In this document: positions 54,703 through 63,523 of the stretch, piece after piece
Layout of the letters: every line of letters starts with the position of its first letter
Numbering within the stretch: the stretch's first letter is position 1
DNA from: Stackebrandtia endophytica
GTDB lineage: Bacteria > Actinomycetota > Actinomycetes > Mycobacteriales > Micromonosporaceae
Direction of reading: 5' to 3'
Length of the DNA stretch: 64,000 nucleotides
Assembly (NCBI RefSeq): GCF_006716355.1
Contig: NZ_VFOW01000001.1
Location: 2,356,001 to 2,420,000 of the forward strand
The notes under the pieces: generated by a model
The model's input: the letters and a program-made list of their open reading frames with translations, nothing else
Told to the model about the DNA's origin: nothing
The model's database searches: none
Made by a program: the position numbers and the translations under genes

Positions 54703-55506
54703 GTTTCCACGGTTCCTTTCAGCGTCGTAGCAAGGCCGGACCGAATGGGGATCATCGGTGTTTGCTCAGCAGCGGACAGGCCGCAACAAGCGGCAAGGGG
54801 CAAGGGGCAAGGGGCAATGAATGGGCTGCTCCGCGGGCGTAACCGCGAATCGACGAGCAAATATATCAACTTGCTTCAAAAAGAACACCCCTGTGACCGA
54901 ATAATTCATGAACCGTCCACAACTGGGACATACTCGGTAGAACGCCTGGGTGCCAAGGGTTCCAAGATGTCCTAGTTTAAGTAGCTAATTCCGACCGATT
55001 GCCTGGTGGACAATTCAGACAAGCCCGCACATTGCCTACTTGTCGAACATTTCAACTCTCCACCGGTTTGTACAAATTCCATTTTGGAAATGATCTTCCC
55101 GTCGTGAAGATCATTTGCCGCCCCGTTTCAGAAAATGTTTCACGTTGTTTAGCCGAAGGTAACTCTGACGAGCGGAAACGCCTTTGGCAAACGATTGACG
55201 CCACCCGTCGTCAATCGACGCGCAATTGACCAACTACGCCAGCCGAAACCGGTTTCGACGCCGAAAACCACTCAAACGGAGGACCTTGGGCACCCCAGTT
55301 GCCCGCGACCCACATTTCAACACAATGGATATTTCATGAACTCTGAATCGCTGATACATCAACAAGAATGGGCGGCCGCCATTTCGTTGATCAACGCGGC
55401 GACCGGCTGACACGTCAGCAAACCATTGACAAAGGTGAATGGGATGAGTAGCGTGCGCGGCGGTGCCGACAGCCCACGGCACTCGTTCCGATGAAGAGAT
55501 CTCACC
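54703..55506. promoter_or_regulatory. AT-richer divergent control region upstream of the megasynthase
   Basis: About 800 bp between the megasynthase (minus) and the M15-like peptidase (plus), no supported gene, and composition clearly richer in A/T than the flanks. Contents: GGGGCAA-type short direct repeats at about 54791-54818; an inverted repeat with perfect 11-bp arms AAATGATCTTC/GAAGATCATTT at 55088-55098 and 55106-55116; and another with 9-bp arms CGATTGACG/CGTCAATCG at 55192-55200 and 55209-55217. The cluster has no regulator gene of its own, so trans-acting factors probably bind here (inference). Confidence 0.6.
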
Positions 55507-56235
55507 ATGACACTCAACAATTCCCGCCGCGCCTTCTTGGCCGCGGCGGTCGCCATCCCATCGACGGCGGTCATCCTGGCGGTCACCGAGGGAACCGCGC
55601 ACGCGGCCGGTTACCAATGGGGACGGACCCTCGCCCAAGGCGACTCCGGCGACGACGTCGCCCAACTGCAGGTGCGGGTATCCGGCTACCCCGGATACAA
55701 CTCCCAACTGGCCATCGACGGCGCCTTCGGACCTCACACCCACTCAGCGGTCGCCGGTTTCCAACAGGCCTACGGCCTAGCTGCCGACGGCATCTTCGGT
55801 CCAGCGTCCCAAGGCGCGATCGACTCCCTCCAATCCCCCGACAACACCCCGATTCACTTCGAGTACGGCGAACTCAACAACTGCAACGGCAGTTGGGAGG
55901 GTGGTCGGGTCTCCGGACCGACCGCGATGTTCAACGCGCTGGTCACCATGTGGAAGCTTGAGGCGATGCGACACGCGCTGGGCGACCAGCCCATCGTGAT
56001 CTCCAGCGGATTCCGCGACGTCAACTGCAACGCCGCCGTCGGCGGAGCCCCCGACAGCCGCCACATGTACGGCGACGCGGCGGACCTGGTCGGCAGCCAC
56101 AGTTTCTGCACCATGGCGGGCCAGGCCCGCTACCACGGTTTCAGCGGCATCTTCGGTCCCGGTTTTCCCGGGCACGATGATCACACCCATGTGGACGGCG
56201 GCAGCGGAAGCTGGTCGTTCCCCAGTTGCGGCTGA
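55507..56235 (+). CDS. Exported peptidoglycan-binding / M15-like zinc DD-peptidase
   Basis: A 242-aa secreted protein. The N-terminus has a Tat-like signal (NSRRAFLAAAVAIPS) with cleavage near AHA-AG. A PG_binding_1 domain covers ~40-110 (GDSGDDVAQLQVRVSGY, AIDGAFGPHTHSAVAGFQ, DGIFGP), followed by a Peptidase_M15_3-like domain with the zinc-binding SRHMYGDAADLV and GHDDHTHVDGG. This is the layout of Streptomyces albus G type DD-carboxypeptidases/endopeptidases, so it probably trims cell-wall peptides. Divergent from the NRPS-PKS operon. Confidence 0.87.
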   Translation: MTLNNSRRAFLAAAVAIPSTAVILAVTEGTAHAAGYQWGRTLAQGDSGDDVAQLQVRVSGYPGYNSQLAIDGAFGPHTHSAVAGFQQAYGLAADGIFGPASQGAIDSLQSPDNTPIHFEYGELNNCNGSWEGGRVSGPTAMFNALVTMWKLEAMRHALGDQPIVISSGFRDVNCNAAVGGAPDSRHMYGDAADLVGSHSFCTMAGQARYHGFSGIFGPGFPGHDDHTHVDGGSGSWSFPSCG

Positions 56236-56380
56236 CCCCATGACGGCCACCCGGCACGGCCGTGACCAGTACGACCACTCAACGGCCCTCGACCTACCCG
56301 ATACCAATGAAAGGAAACCAACCGACTTTCACCGAAGTCGCAGTTCCGGCATCCACCATCCCCAATGGAGGAGTTTCACC

Positions 56381-57331
56381 ATGTCATCTCGTCTACGGGT
56401 CGCACTCATCGCGATCATGTCGGCGGGCCTGATCGGTCTGGCCGCACCCGCAGCCATGGCCGACACCCCGCAGCCGACACCCACCGGATCACATCAGGCC
56501 AACGCCGACCTCATGGATCCACAGTGCGCGGTCCCACCGGACCGCGACCTGAACGTCACCACCCAGATCTACCAGATCGCCTCCAGTCGTGGTGTGACGG
56601 CGAAGGTCATGCTGTCGATGTTCGAGGCCGGCTGGGTCGAATCCCACATGAACAACCTCAACTGCGGCGACCGCGACTCACTCGGCGTCTTCCAACAACG
56701 ACCAAGCCAAGGCTGGTGCAACCCCGCCAGCCTCTGCATGGACATCAACCACGCCACCAACAAATACCTCGACCAAGCCATCCCCAACGACCGCAACAAC
56801 CCCGGCTACACCGCCGGACAACTAGCCCAAAGCGTCCAACGCTCCGCCTACCCCGAACGCTACGACCAAGCCGAAGCCAAAGCCCGCGCCATGATGGCGG
56901 AGGTCTCCGACGGCACTCCCCCGCCGGGAACGTCCTGGCCGACGTTGAAGTCCGGCAGCAGCGGTGTCGCGGTCGTGACCCTGCAGCACTTCCTGAACGC
57001 CAACAACGCGGGCCTGGCCGCCGACGGCCAGTTCGGTCCGGCCACCAACACGGCGGTCCGCAACTTCCAGTCCGCCAAGGGTTTGAGTGTCGACGGTGTC
57101 GTCGGCCCGCAGACCTGGTCGGCGCTGCTGGTCACGGTTCGCAACGGCGACAGCGGTAATGCCGTCAAGGCGTTGCAGACCCAGCTCAACCGCCATGGTG
57201 CGAACCTGGCCGTCGACGGCCAGTTCGGCCCCGCCACGACCACGGCGGTCCGCAACTTCCAGACCGCCAAGAAATTGGGGGTCGACGGCATCGTCGGCCC
57301 GCAGACCTGGGCGGCACTGATCCAGAGCTGA
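56381..57331 (+). CDS. Secreted protein with two C-terminal peptidoglycan-binding repeats
   Basis: A 316-aa protein with a Sec signal (MSSRLRVALIAIMSAGLIGL, cleavage near AMA-DT), a central ~140-residue region with lysozyme/transglycosylase-like features (MLSMFEAGWVESHMNNL, DSLGVFQQRPSQGW, then DINHATNKYLDQAI) and two PG_binding_1 repeats at about 185-245 and 250-314 (each with DGQFGPAT, TAVRNFQ and VDGxVGPQTW). A Glu in GWVESHM may be catalytic. Strong ribosome binding site GGAGGAG. Likely acts on cell-wall glycan; the pair with the preceding gene suggests shared wall-remodelling function. Confidence 0.85.
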   Translation: MSSRLRVALIAIMSAGLIGLAAPAAMADTPQPTPTGSHQANADLMDPQCAVPPDRDLNVTTQIYQIASSRGVTAKVMLSMFEAGWVESHMNNLNCGDRDSLGVFQQRPSQGWCNPASLCMDINHATNKYLDQAIPNDRNNPGYTAGQLAQSVQRSAYPERYDQAEAKARAMMAEVSDGTPPPGTSWPTLKSGSSGVAVVTLQHFLNANNAGLAADGQFGPATNTAVRNFQSAKGLSVDGVVGPQTWSALLVTVRNGDSGNAVKALQTQLNRHGANLAVDGQFGPATTTAVRNFQTAKKLGVDGIVGPQTWAALIQS

Positions 57332-57343
57332 TCCGAGCACGAT

Positions 57344-57381
57344 GACGGGCCCCGGGCGTGAGATCACGCCCGGGGCCCGTC
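57344..57381 (+). terminator. Very strong 18-bp hairpin terminator
   Basis: Perfect 18-bp arms, GACGGGCCCCGGGCGTGA (57344-57361) and its complement (57364-57381), 12 bases after the stop of the wall-binding protein gene. The stem is almost entirely G/C; no T-run follows. Confidence 0.85.
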
Positions 57382-57578
57382 GCGTCACGGTGTTTTCTGC
57401 GATGAAGCGCCGAGGCCTCGGCTTCGCCCATCACCGCGACTTTGGGCTCAAATAAGGTGCGCCGTTTAAAGCCACGCACGCCAGTAACTCGTTTCCTTAC
57501 TTCACACGGATTTAACAGATATCAGCCCGCGCCGATAGATATTTAGAAAGAAAGATCCACTGAATTATCCACCACCGA

Positions 57579-57596
57579 ATCACACTCAATTGTGAT
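57579..57596. promoter_or_regulatory. Inverted repeat ATCACA-N6-TGTGAT upstream of the oxidoreductase
   Basis: A perfect 6-bp inverted repeat with a 6-bp centre in an AT-richer stretch, 74 bp before the NDH-2-like gene start. Plausible regulator site by position; which factor binds is unknown. Confidence 0.4.
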
Positions 57597-57669
57597 CCAT
57601 GCCATAGTCCGTCAGGATGTGGCCGATCGCGGTGTCTTGTCCTCACACGCACCGAGAAGGGAAGACACC

Positions 57670-58848
57670 ATGAACAAGCACATCGACGTCGTCATCCTCG
57701 GCGGTGGATACGCCGGAGTCATGGCGGCCAACCGTCTGATGAAACACGATGACGTACGAGTGACGGTGGTCAATCCACGTGCGGTCTTCGTCCCGAGGTT
57801 GCGGCTGCACCAACTGGTGGGCGGAACCCACGACGCGACGTGCGAGTTCGAGGAGGTACTGGCCGACGACGTCCGGCTGGTCGTCGACACCGCCACCCGG
57901 ATCAACGCCGCCGAGGCCACCGTGACGCTGACCGACACCGGCACCATCGGATACGACTACCTGGTGTACGCGGTGGGCAGCGGCAACGCCGGTCCACAGG
58001 TTCCCGGCGCCGCCGAGTTCGCCTACCCGATGGCCACATGGGAATCGGGTAGGCGACTGCGCTCCGCGCTTCACGAGACACCGACGGCCGCGGCCGTCAC
58101 CGTCGTGGGCGGCGGACCGACCGGAGTCGAGGTCGCAGCGGAACTGGCCGAACAGGGACGCACCGTCACGATGATCTGCGGTCGAGTAGTCGCACCGCAT
58201 CTGCACGCGACATCGCGCCGCACCGCGCGCAAGTACCTCACCGGTCTCGGCGTCACGATCGTCGAGGGCGCCGACGCCACGGTCACGGCGGTTCATCGGG
58301 ACTCGGTCGAACTTCGCGACGGCCGGACACTGCCCAGTCGGATAACGGTCTGGGCGGCGGGTTTCGGTGTACCGGATCTGGCTACCCGCAGCGGACTGCG
58401 CACCGACTCCGCCGGACGACTGGTCACCGACGAGACACTGACCAGTGTGGATGATGCCCGGATCGTGGCCGCCGGAGACTCCGCAACACCCTCCGACCTG
58501 CCGTTCCGGATGGGCGCCTACATCGCCGGCTGCCTCGGCGCACACGCCGCCGACACCCTGCTGGACCGAATCGCCGGGCGACGACCGTCCCCGATCAACC
58601 TGGGGTTTCCCGCCATCTGCAGCAGCTTCGGACGAAACGCCGGCATCTTCCAGATAACCCGCAAGGACGACACACCGACCAAACTGTACTTCCCTGGTTT
58701 CCTGGGGACGAAACTCAAGGAAGCCTCCTGCCAGGCCAGTGTCAAACACCTGGTGACCGAGGCGGCCAAGCCCGGTTCTCACCACTGGCCCAAGGACGAC
58801 AAACACCGACCGGCCCTGCTGCGGGCCAACCGGAACGCGACCATGTGA
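57670..58848 (+). CDS. NDH-2-like FAD/NAD(P)-dependent oxidoreductase
   Basis: A 392-aa pyridine nucleotide-disulfide oxidoreductase fold: FAD motif VVILGGGYAGVMAANRL, NAD(P) motif VTVVGGGPTGVEVAAELAE, and the C-terminal flavin Asp in RIVAAGDSATP. Resembles type II NADH dehydrogenases or carotenoid/ferredoxin-reductase-like proteins. ATG 57670 follows GAGAAGGG. Such oxidoreductases are classical neighbours and targets of ECF41 sigma factors, and an ECF41 gene follows 73 bp downstream; regulation by that sigma is likely (inference). Confidence 0.87.
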   Translation: MNKHIDVVILGGGYAGVMAANRLMKHDDVRVTVVNPRAVFVPRLRLHQLVGGTHDATCEFEEVLADDVRLVVDTATRINAAEATVTLTDTGTIGYDYLVYAVGSGNAGPQVPGAAEFAYPMATWESGRRLRSALHETPTAAAVTVVGGGPTGVEVAAELAEQGRTVTMICGRVVAPHLHATSRRTARKYLTGLGVTIVEGADATVTAVHRDSVELRDGRTLPSRITVWAAGFGVPDLATRSGLRTDSAGRLVTDETLTSVDDARIVAAGDSATPSDLPFRMGAYIAGCLGAHAADTLLDRIAGRRPSPINLGFPAICSSFGRNAGIFQITRKDDTPTKLYFPGFLGTKLKEASCQASVKHLVTEAAKPGSHHWPKDDKHRPALLRANRNATM

Positions 58849-58921
58849 GAGCCCGCCGGGTGGTGGCGCACGACCCGCCACCACCCGGCGGCAACGAGAC
58901 GACACCAGGGGAGCCGATGCC

Positions 58922-59860
58922 ATGAACACCACCGGAGAACCCACCGACGCGCCCCGGGGCAGCGGCGAGAACCACGCCACGATCGAGGCCACCGAAACCT
59001 TTCTGGCGCACCGGAGACTGCTGTTCACCGTCGCCTACGAGATGCTCGGTTCGGTCGCCGACGTCGACGACGTCCTCCAAGAGACCTGGCTGCGCTGGAC
59101 CGCCGTCGACACCAGCGACATCGCCGAACCGCGCGCCTACCTGGTGAGGATCACGACCCGCCAGGCGCTCAACCGACTGCGTTCGGTCAAGCGCCGCCGG
59201 GAGACCTATGTGGGCTCATGGCTGCCGGAACCACTGTTGACCACACCGGACGTCGCCGGCGACGTCGAACTCGCCGAAAGCGTGTCCATGGCGTTGATGC
59301 TGGTGATGGAGACGCTGTCTCCGACGGAGCGGGCGGTGTTCGTCCTGCACGAGGCCTTCGGGTTCGGATACGACGAGATCGCGGCCGCCGTCGACAAGAC
59401 ACCCGGTGCGGTGCATCAGATCGCCCATCGGGCCCGCCGACACGTCGAGGACCGCCGTCCGCGCCGATCGGTCAGTCTGCGGGAGGCCGAGACGGCGGTC
59501 GCGGCGTTCCGGCATGCGCTGGAGACCCTCGACCTCCAGGAACTGCTCGACATCCTGGCGCCCGAGGTGGTGGCGATCGCCGACGGTGGCGGCCTCAAAC
59601 AGGCATGGCCCAGGCCCATCTTCGGCGCCGACAAGGTCGCCCGGTTCATCATCGCCGGGCCGGCCAAACACGACGTCACCTACTCGGTGGAGACGACCTC
59701 GGTCAACGGCAGCCCGGCGCTGGCGTTCTACGTCGACGGCCGGTTCGACGGCGTCATGGCGATGAACATCATGGACGGTCGAATCACCGGAATCTATTTC
59801 ATCCGCAACCCTCAGAAGCTGTCCCGCCTGGACACCGAGGTTGAGCTGACGCTGGAGTAG
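58922..59860 (+). CDS. ECF41-type sigma factor with SnoaL-like extension
   Basis: A 312-aa sigma factor: sigma2 (LLFTVAYEMLGSVADVDDVLQ), sigma4 (LSPTERAVFVLHEAFGFGYD, then GAVHQIAHRARRH), and an NTF2/SnoaL-like C-terminus. It carries clear ECF41 marks, GSWLPEPLL between sigma2 and sigma4, IADGGGLKQ (DGGGK-like) and IRNPQKLSRL (NPDKL-like), and matches the family better than the paralogue at 20416. ATG 58922 has GGGGAGCC upstream. Probably drives the preceding oxidoreductase gene. Confidence 0.9.
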   Translation: MNTTGEPTDAPRGSGENHATIEATETFLAHRRLLFTVAYEMLGSVADVDDVLQETWLRWTAVDTSDIAEPRAYLVRITTRQALNRLRSVKRRRETYVGSWLPEPLLTTPDVAGDVELAESVSMALMLVMETLSPTERAVFVLHEAFGFGYDEIAAAVDKTPGAVHQIAHRARRHVEDRRPRRSVSLREAETAVAAFRHALETLDLQELLDILAPEVVAIADGGGLKQAWPRPIFGADKVARFIIAGPAKHDVTYSVETTSVNGSPALAFYVDGRFDGVMAMNIMDGRITGIYFIRNPQKLSRLDTEVELTLE

Positions 59861-59866
59861 CGCGAC

Positions 59867-60877
59867 TCAGGAGGCCAGCATCGCCTGCGCCCGTTCGAGA
59901 GCCTGATCGGTGAGGTCCTTCCAGGCGTAAATCTCGGCCTCGTGCTCCACAACATACGGTTCGAGGATGGACCAGAAGATCTCGACCTGACGTTCGTCGA
60001 GCTCGGCCTCCACATTGCACCCGTAGTCGGTCTGCGCGATGACGATCTCCTGCTGTTTGAGGTCCTCGAAGCCCTCGTCCACGGGACCGAAGACGTCCGC
60101 ATCACGGTAGAGATCACGGGCCAGCTGGATCGCATCCGTCGGGTCGGCCAGATCCGGGTATCCGTTGTCGCTCATACAAACGGACCAGTCATCCAGCGCG
60201 ACCGCCACATCCGAATGGTCGTGGAATTCACCGTAACCGACGTAGCCCATGCCTTCGGTCGCCCAATGGGCCACCGTCAGGTAACCGTGAATGTCTCCTT
60301 CAAACACCTCATCCTGAATCTCTGCGTAACATCCGGAATTCGGGTATTGGTACTCACGACCGTCTACGGCAACCGTCTCGTAACTACCCTCGGGCGGTTG
60401 AGCATCGGGATAGCCGTTCCCCAGGTAGCTTCCGTCGTAGGCGAGCCAATATTCGAGCTGCTCCTCATCCGGCAGTTCGGAGAACGGGTCGTCAGCAAAG
60501 GGACTATCCGACCCGCCGGGCGTGAATCCCAGATCTTCGAACGGAGACGCGCCGTATCCCGACTCATCCAAGGTGTCGGTCTGATACATGTAGCGGGCCC
60601 TCATGACCACCTCGATGTTGCTGTTGGCGGCGGGCACGGCCGTCGCGGTGGGAGGAGCCTCCATCTTGAGCGGGTGGACGGTGAATCCCCGGTCCTCCAT
60701 ACAGCCTTTCGCCAGGCGTTCGATCACCCCGGTCAAGTCGTTCTCACTGACCCGGCCTTGCTCCAGCATCGTGTTGAACCGGTCCCGATCGAAGGCGTTG
60801 GTCTCATCGGATGTGCAGGCACCCAACAGCACTGCCGCACAGAGCACTGTGGCTGTGGTCAGGTTTGTTCTACGCAT
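59867..60877 (-). CDS. Secreted lipoprotein, intact paralogue of the broken gene at 9874-10815
   Basis: A 336-aa lipoprotein: signal MRRTNLTTATVLCAAVLLGACTSDE with the lipobox LGAC. The mature part is acidic and contains paired cysteine segments GCMEDRGFTVHP, PNSGCYAEIQDEV, WSVCMSDNGYPD and YGCNVEAE, suggesting structural disulfides. These blocks recur in the same order in the amber-interrupted gene. No function is recognised; families like this are common extracytoplasmic actinomycete lipoproteins. Convergent with the ECF41 gene, six bases between stops. Confidence 0.8.
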   Translation of the reverse strand: MRRTNLTTATVLCAAVLLGACTSDETNAFDRDRFNTMLEQGRVSENDLTGVIERLAKGCMEDRGFTVHPLKMEAPPTATAVPAANSNIEVVMRARYMYQTDTLDESGYGASPFEDLGFTPGGSDSPFADDPFSELPDEEQLEYWLAYDGSYLGNGYPDAQPPEGSYETVAVDGREYQYPNSGCYAEIQDEVFEGDIHGYLTVAHWATEGMGYVGYGEFHDHSDVAVALDDWSVCMSDNGYPDLADPTDAIQLARDLYRDADVFGPVDEGFEDLKQQEIVIAQTDYGCNVEAELDERQVEIFWSILEPYVVEHEAEIYAWKDLTDQALERAQAMLAS

Positions 60878-61030
60878 CGCGCCAATCTAGTAGAGCTAGG
60901 CCATTGCCTCCGCCAACAGACCCGCCCCGTCCGGTTGTCGCCGAGGCCGCACCAAGTGGATACGATGTGTGACATCCGGATCGGCGAACGGTTTGGACCT
61001 TGTGGACAGTGATCGAAGGGTTGTGGTGGT

Positions 61031-61285
61031 ATGGCGTCGCTTGACGAGTTCGTTACGTCGGTTCAGTCGAACATCGAGGCGTTGAAGCAGGCTCAGACCT
61101 CGATGGACACGGCGAAGCAGCAGGCGGAGGAGCTGTCGGCTCAGTTCCAGTCGCTGGGGGCGGAGTCCATGTCGATCGGGACTCAGAGCCTCAAGCAGGG
61201 CGTCGAACAGGCCCAGGCCGGCGTGGTTCCGGTGATCACCCAGTTGGAGCAGTTGATCACCCAGGCGCAGGGGTTGAAGAGCTGA
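61031..61285 (+). CDS. Small coiled-coil protein (DUF6244-like)
   Basis: An 84-aa alpha-helical protein with heptad-rich sequence (LKQAQTSMDTAKQQAEELS, VVPVITQLEQLITQAQGL) and no cysteine or signal. I associate this with the DUF6244-type small coiled-coil proteins of Micromonospora-like actinobacteria, which are often first in sets of cell-envelope or secretion-related genes. ATG 61031 begins MASLDEF. The TGA stop is followed in the same frame by protein-like sequence leading to the next gene. Confidence 0.7.
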   Translation: MASLDEFVTSVQSNIEALKQAQTSMDTAKQQAEELSAQFQSLGAESMSIGTQSLKQGVEQAQAGVVPVITQLEQLITQAQGLKS

Positions 61286-61390
61286 AGAAGCACCGGCGGG
61301 GCCGGACCAACCCATACCCGGCCGCCGCCCACCCCACTGGACGCCGCCCCGGCGGCCCTGAAGGAACCGATAGCCAAAGTCGGCGACCCG

Positions 61391-61750
61391 GTGACGGCGC
61401 CGGAACCGGGTCCGAGTCCATACCGACAGGAACTGGACGACCCCGATGAAAATGCTCGTGGGCTTGACAAAGCTCGTCGGTTGGGACGTGGTTTGGTTCG
61501 ACGTTCGAGCGATATCCAGGATTCGGTGAAGGACACCGCGAAGAGCGCTGCCGCCACGATCGACGATGGTTTTGACCCCTACGATTACGGGAAGGCTCAA
61601 GACACAGTCGGGGTTGCGACACTTCCACCCCCGTCGATTTCGGGAACCGAGGTGAAGGCCACCGATGTGTCCGGTGCCGTAGTCATCGCCGCAGTGGTCC
61701 TCGTCGATGGCTTTGCGCGTCTCGCCGGCAGATTGAGAAGGAAGAAATGA
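61391..61750 (+). CDS. Hypothetical protein with a C-terminal membrane helix
   Basis: A 119-aa protein: charged N-terminal half, a middle segment SVKDTAKSAAATIDDGFDPY, and one hydrophobic stretch (DVSGAVVIAAVVLVDGFARL) with an Arg/Lys tail that could be a tail anchor. GTG 61391 is the first in-frame start, but the frame is open back to the TGA at 61283-61285 and that stretch reads like a Pro/Ala-rich protein linker, so the true start or a readthrough product is uncertain. The stop overlaps the next gene (ATGA). Confidence 0.6.
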   Translation: MTAPEPGPSPYRQELDDPDENARGLDKARRLGRGLVRRSSDIQDSVKDTAKSAAATIDDGFDPYDYGKAQDTVGVATLPPPSISGTEVKATDVSGAVVIAAVVLVDGFARLAGRLRRKK

Positions 61751-62190
61751 CTGACTACCAACTGTTCAGGCAGATCGTTGGAGCCATGGCCGTCGGTGAA
61801 GGCAGCAAGGCTTCTGTCCTGATCGACCAGATTCCCGACGAACAAGAGCCCGACTTTCACACATACGTGACGGCGTTCTTCTCGACCGCGGTTGTCCAAC
61901 GCTTTGGCGAATCACCAGGCCCCGATGTGCTGCGCACGTTCGTTGACGAGATGCGTTATGACTATCGCAATGCAGAACCCCCTCTGAAGCCAATGTCCAT
62001 GGAGGCGCTACTACGAGCCTTCTACGGTGAAGAACATCTTCTGGACGAGATCACGCCCGAAGAACAGTTGCGCTGTGAGTTCCTCGCGATCCGAAAGATC
62101 GTCCACCAGTCCGAGGAGATGAGGCTGCGCTTGGACGCCTACTTGGCCGACGCCGAGACTCTCGCCAAGGAATGGGCTGCGGAAGCCTGA
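61747..62190 (+). CDS. Hypothetical helical protein, third gene of a small-protein set
   Basis: A 147-aa, mostly helical, acidic protein (MTDYQLFRQIVGAMAVGEG, LRAFYGEEHLLDEITPEEQL, EEMRLRLDAYLADAETLAKE). No domain is recognised. Its ATG overlaps the upstream stop by four bases, indicating translational coupling with the tail-anchored protein. Followed by a strong terminator, so the three genes from 61031 probably form one operon. Confidence 0.72.
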   Translation: MTDYQLFRQIVGAMAVGEGSKASVLIDQIPDEQEPDFHTYVTAFFSTAVVQRFGESPGPDVLRTFVDEMRYDYRNAEPPLKPMSMEALLRAFYGEEHLLDEITPEEQLRCEFLAIRKIVHQSEEMRLRLDAYLADAETLAKEWAAEA

Positions 62191-62222
62191 GACCATACGG
62201 CCGACGATGAACCATCGAGTAC

Positions 62223-62256
62223 ACGTGGCCTGAGACCAGGTGGTATCAGGCCACGT
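62223..62256. terminator. Perfect hairpin between convergent genes
   Basis: ACGTGGCCTGA (62223-62233) pairs perfectly with TCAGGCCACGT (62246-62256), loop 12 bases, between the stop of the plus-strand hypothetical gene (62190) and the DUF397 gene (stop at 62331). Likely bidirectional terminator. Confidence 0.8.
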
Positions 62257-62330
62257 CGCTCTAGGGGGCACCTGCACAGTTCGCCGTGATTAGTGGCTTC
62301 CTGCCTCAGTTTCAGGCACACCGTACGATC

Positions 62331-62534
62331 CTAAGTGGCCTTTAGAGAGTCAACAAAAGCCTGCCATGCTTCGGGCCCCACGGCCAAATAAGGGAACTGG
62401 CCGGTAGAGATCTTCGAGTCACGGATGCTGACCACCTCCTTCTGCGCGGAGACCTCAACGCAGTTGGAGCCGCCACCACCACTACTTCGGCTGGGCTTGC
62501 GCCAATGGCGGGTTGAGGAGGGGCGTGGGTTCAC
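62331..62534 (-). CDS. DUF397 domain protein
   Basis: A 67-aa DUF397 protein: Trp-Arg-Lys...Ser-Ser near the start, SNCVEVS, VVSIRDSK and the closing WQAFVDSLK. These small proteins pair genetically with XRE/DUF5753 regulators in actinomycetes, probably as toxin-antitoxin-like or sigma-antagonist partners. Its start overlaps the XRE stop (62531-62534). Confidence 0.9.
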   Translation of the reverse strand: MNPRPSSTRHWRKPSRSSGGGGSNCVEVSAQKEVVSIRDSKISTGQFPYLAVGPEAWQAFVDSLKAT

Positions 62535-63364
62535 AAGTCGTTCCTTTCTTTGACTATGAGGTCGAGGGAGTCGTCGGCATTCACACTGGCTGACAGCAGA
62601 CGATCAAACTGGACAGACAGTCGCTCGACTGCGTGTCCTTCAATACATACATCACCAGCTGTACCAGCGATATAGCCAACACGAGGGTAGGGACTCAGCA
62701 GAGTGAAAACCTCGAAAGCACCTGTCACGCCACAGTAATGGTCCATGGGCAGGATCCGAATATCCACATTGCCGAGTTGAGTCACTTTGAGAAGATGATC
62801 GAGCTGCGACCGCATCACGTCTGGCGATGACACCTGACGCCGGATTACCGAATGATCAATGATCGCAGTGAGGTTCATGGGTTGGTGTTTAGTGAGGACA
62901 TGCTGGCGAGTCATCCTCAGCTCAATCCACCGATCCAGGTCGGCGGATGGGTCGACGGCAGACATGACACCGTGGGCATACTCTGGAGTTTGCAGCAGCC
63001 CAGGCACATGCGCAAGGTCGAACGTTCTCGCAATTTCAGCCTTCGATTCGACCCACGTGTGGTCCATCAATACACCCGCGACTTCACCTTCATAACCGTC
63101 CCACCAACCCGAGTTGGCCGCATCGCGCCGAATACAGTGCATATCAGCCAGACGATCTGGATCAACCACGCCACATTCCTCAAGGAACCTGTCGAGAACT
63201 CGTTCCGAGACGGGCGTCCTACCATCCTCCATACGGCTAACGGTCGATTGATCACGACCAATGCTATTACCGATCTGTTTTGCCGAAAGCCCGGCACCCA
63301 AACGCATTTGCTGAAGCTCCCGCCCTAGCCAGACCGCTCGCATCGTCGGTTCACGCCGCGCCAC
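62531..63364 (-). CDS. XRE-family HTH regulator with DUF5753
   Basis: A 277-aa regulator: N-terminal XRE helix-turn-helix (LGRELQQMRLGAGLSAKQIG, then GRDQSTVSRMEDGRTPV) and a DUF5753 ligand/partner domain (FDLAHVPGLLQTPEYAHGVM, RQHVLTKHQPMNLTAIID). GTG 63364 is chosen because GGAGG lies seven bases before it; ATG 63403 would add a non-conserved extension. Forms a two-gene operon with DUF397, a BldB/WhiJ-like regulatory pair common in sporulating actinomycetes. Confidence 0.9.
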   Translation of the reverse strand: MARREPTMRAVWLGRELQQMRLGAGLSAKQIGNSIGRDQSTVSRMEDGRTPVSERVLDRFLEECGVVDPDRLADMHCIRRDAANSGWWDGYEGEVAGVLMDHTWVESKAEIARTFDLAHVPGLLQTPEYAHGVMSAVDPSADLDRWIELRMTRQHVLTKHQPMNLTAIIDHSVIRRQVSSPDVMRSQLDHLLKVTQLGNVDIRILPMDHYCGVTGAFEVFTLLSPYPRVGYIAGTAGDVCIEGHAVERLSVQFDRLLSASVNADDSLDLIVKERNDL

Positions 63365-63431
63365 CGTAAGTCCTCCATCCTCCGAAAACGACACCCAAAG
63401 CATGTTTGGCCGACTACCCCATATATGCTAC

Positions 63432-63446
63432 GGTAATCGTGTTACC
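63432..63446. promoter_or_regulatory. Inverted repeat GGTAA-N5-TTACC upstream of the XRE gene
   Basis: A perfect 5-bp-arm palindrome 68 bp upstream of the XRE start and next to an A/T-rich stretch (CATATATGCTACGG), in the divergent region. Candidate binding site of the XRE regulator itself. Confidence 0.4.
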
Positions 63447-63523
63447 ACAGCAATCAAGGGTTATCTCCCGAGGTTGTTGAGGTAGAGGCTTTCGTGGTTG
63501 CTTGCGCCCACGGAAGAAAGTAC

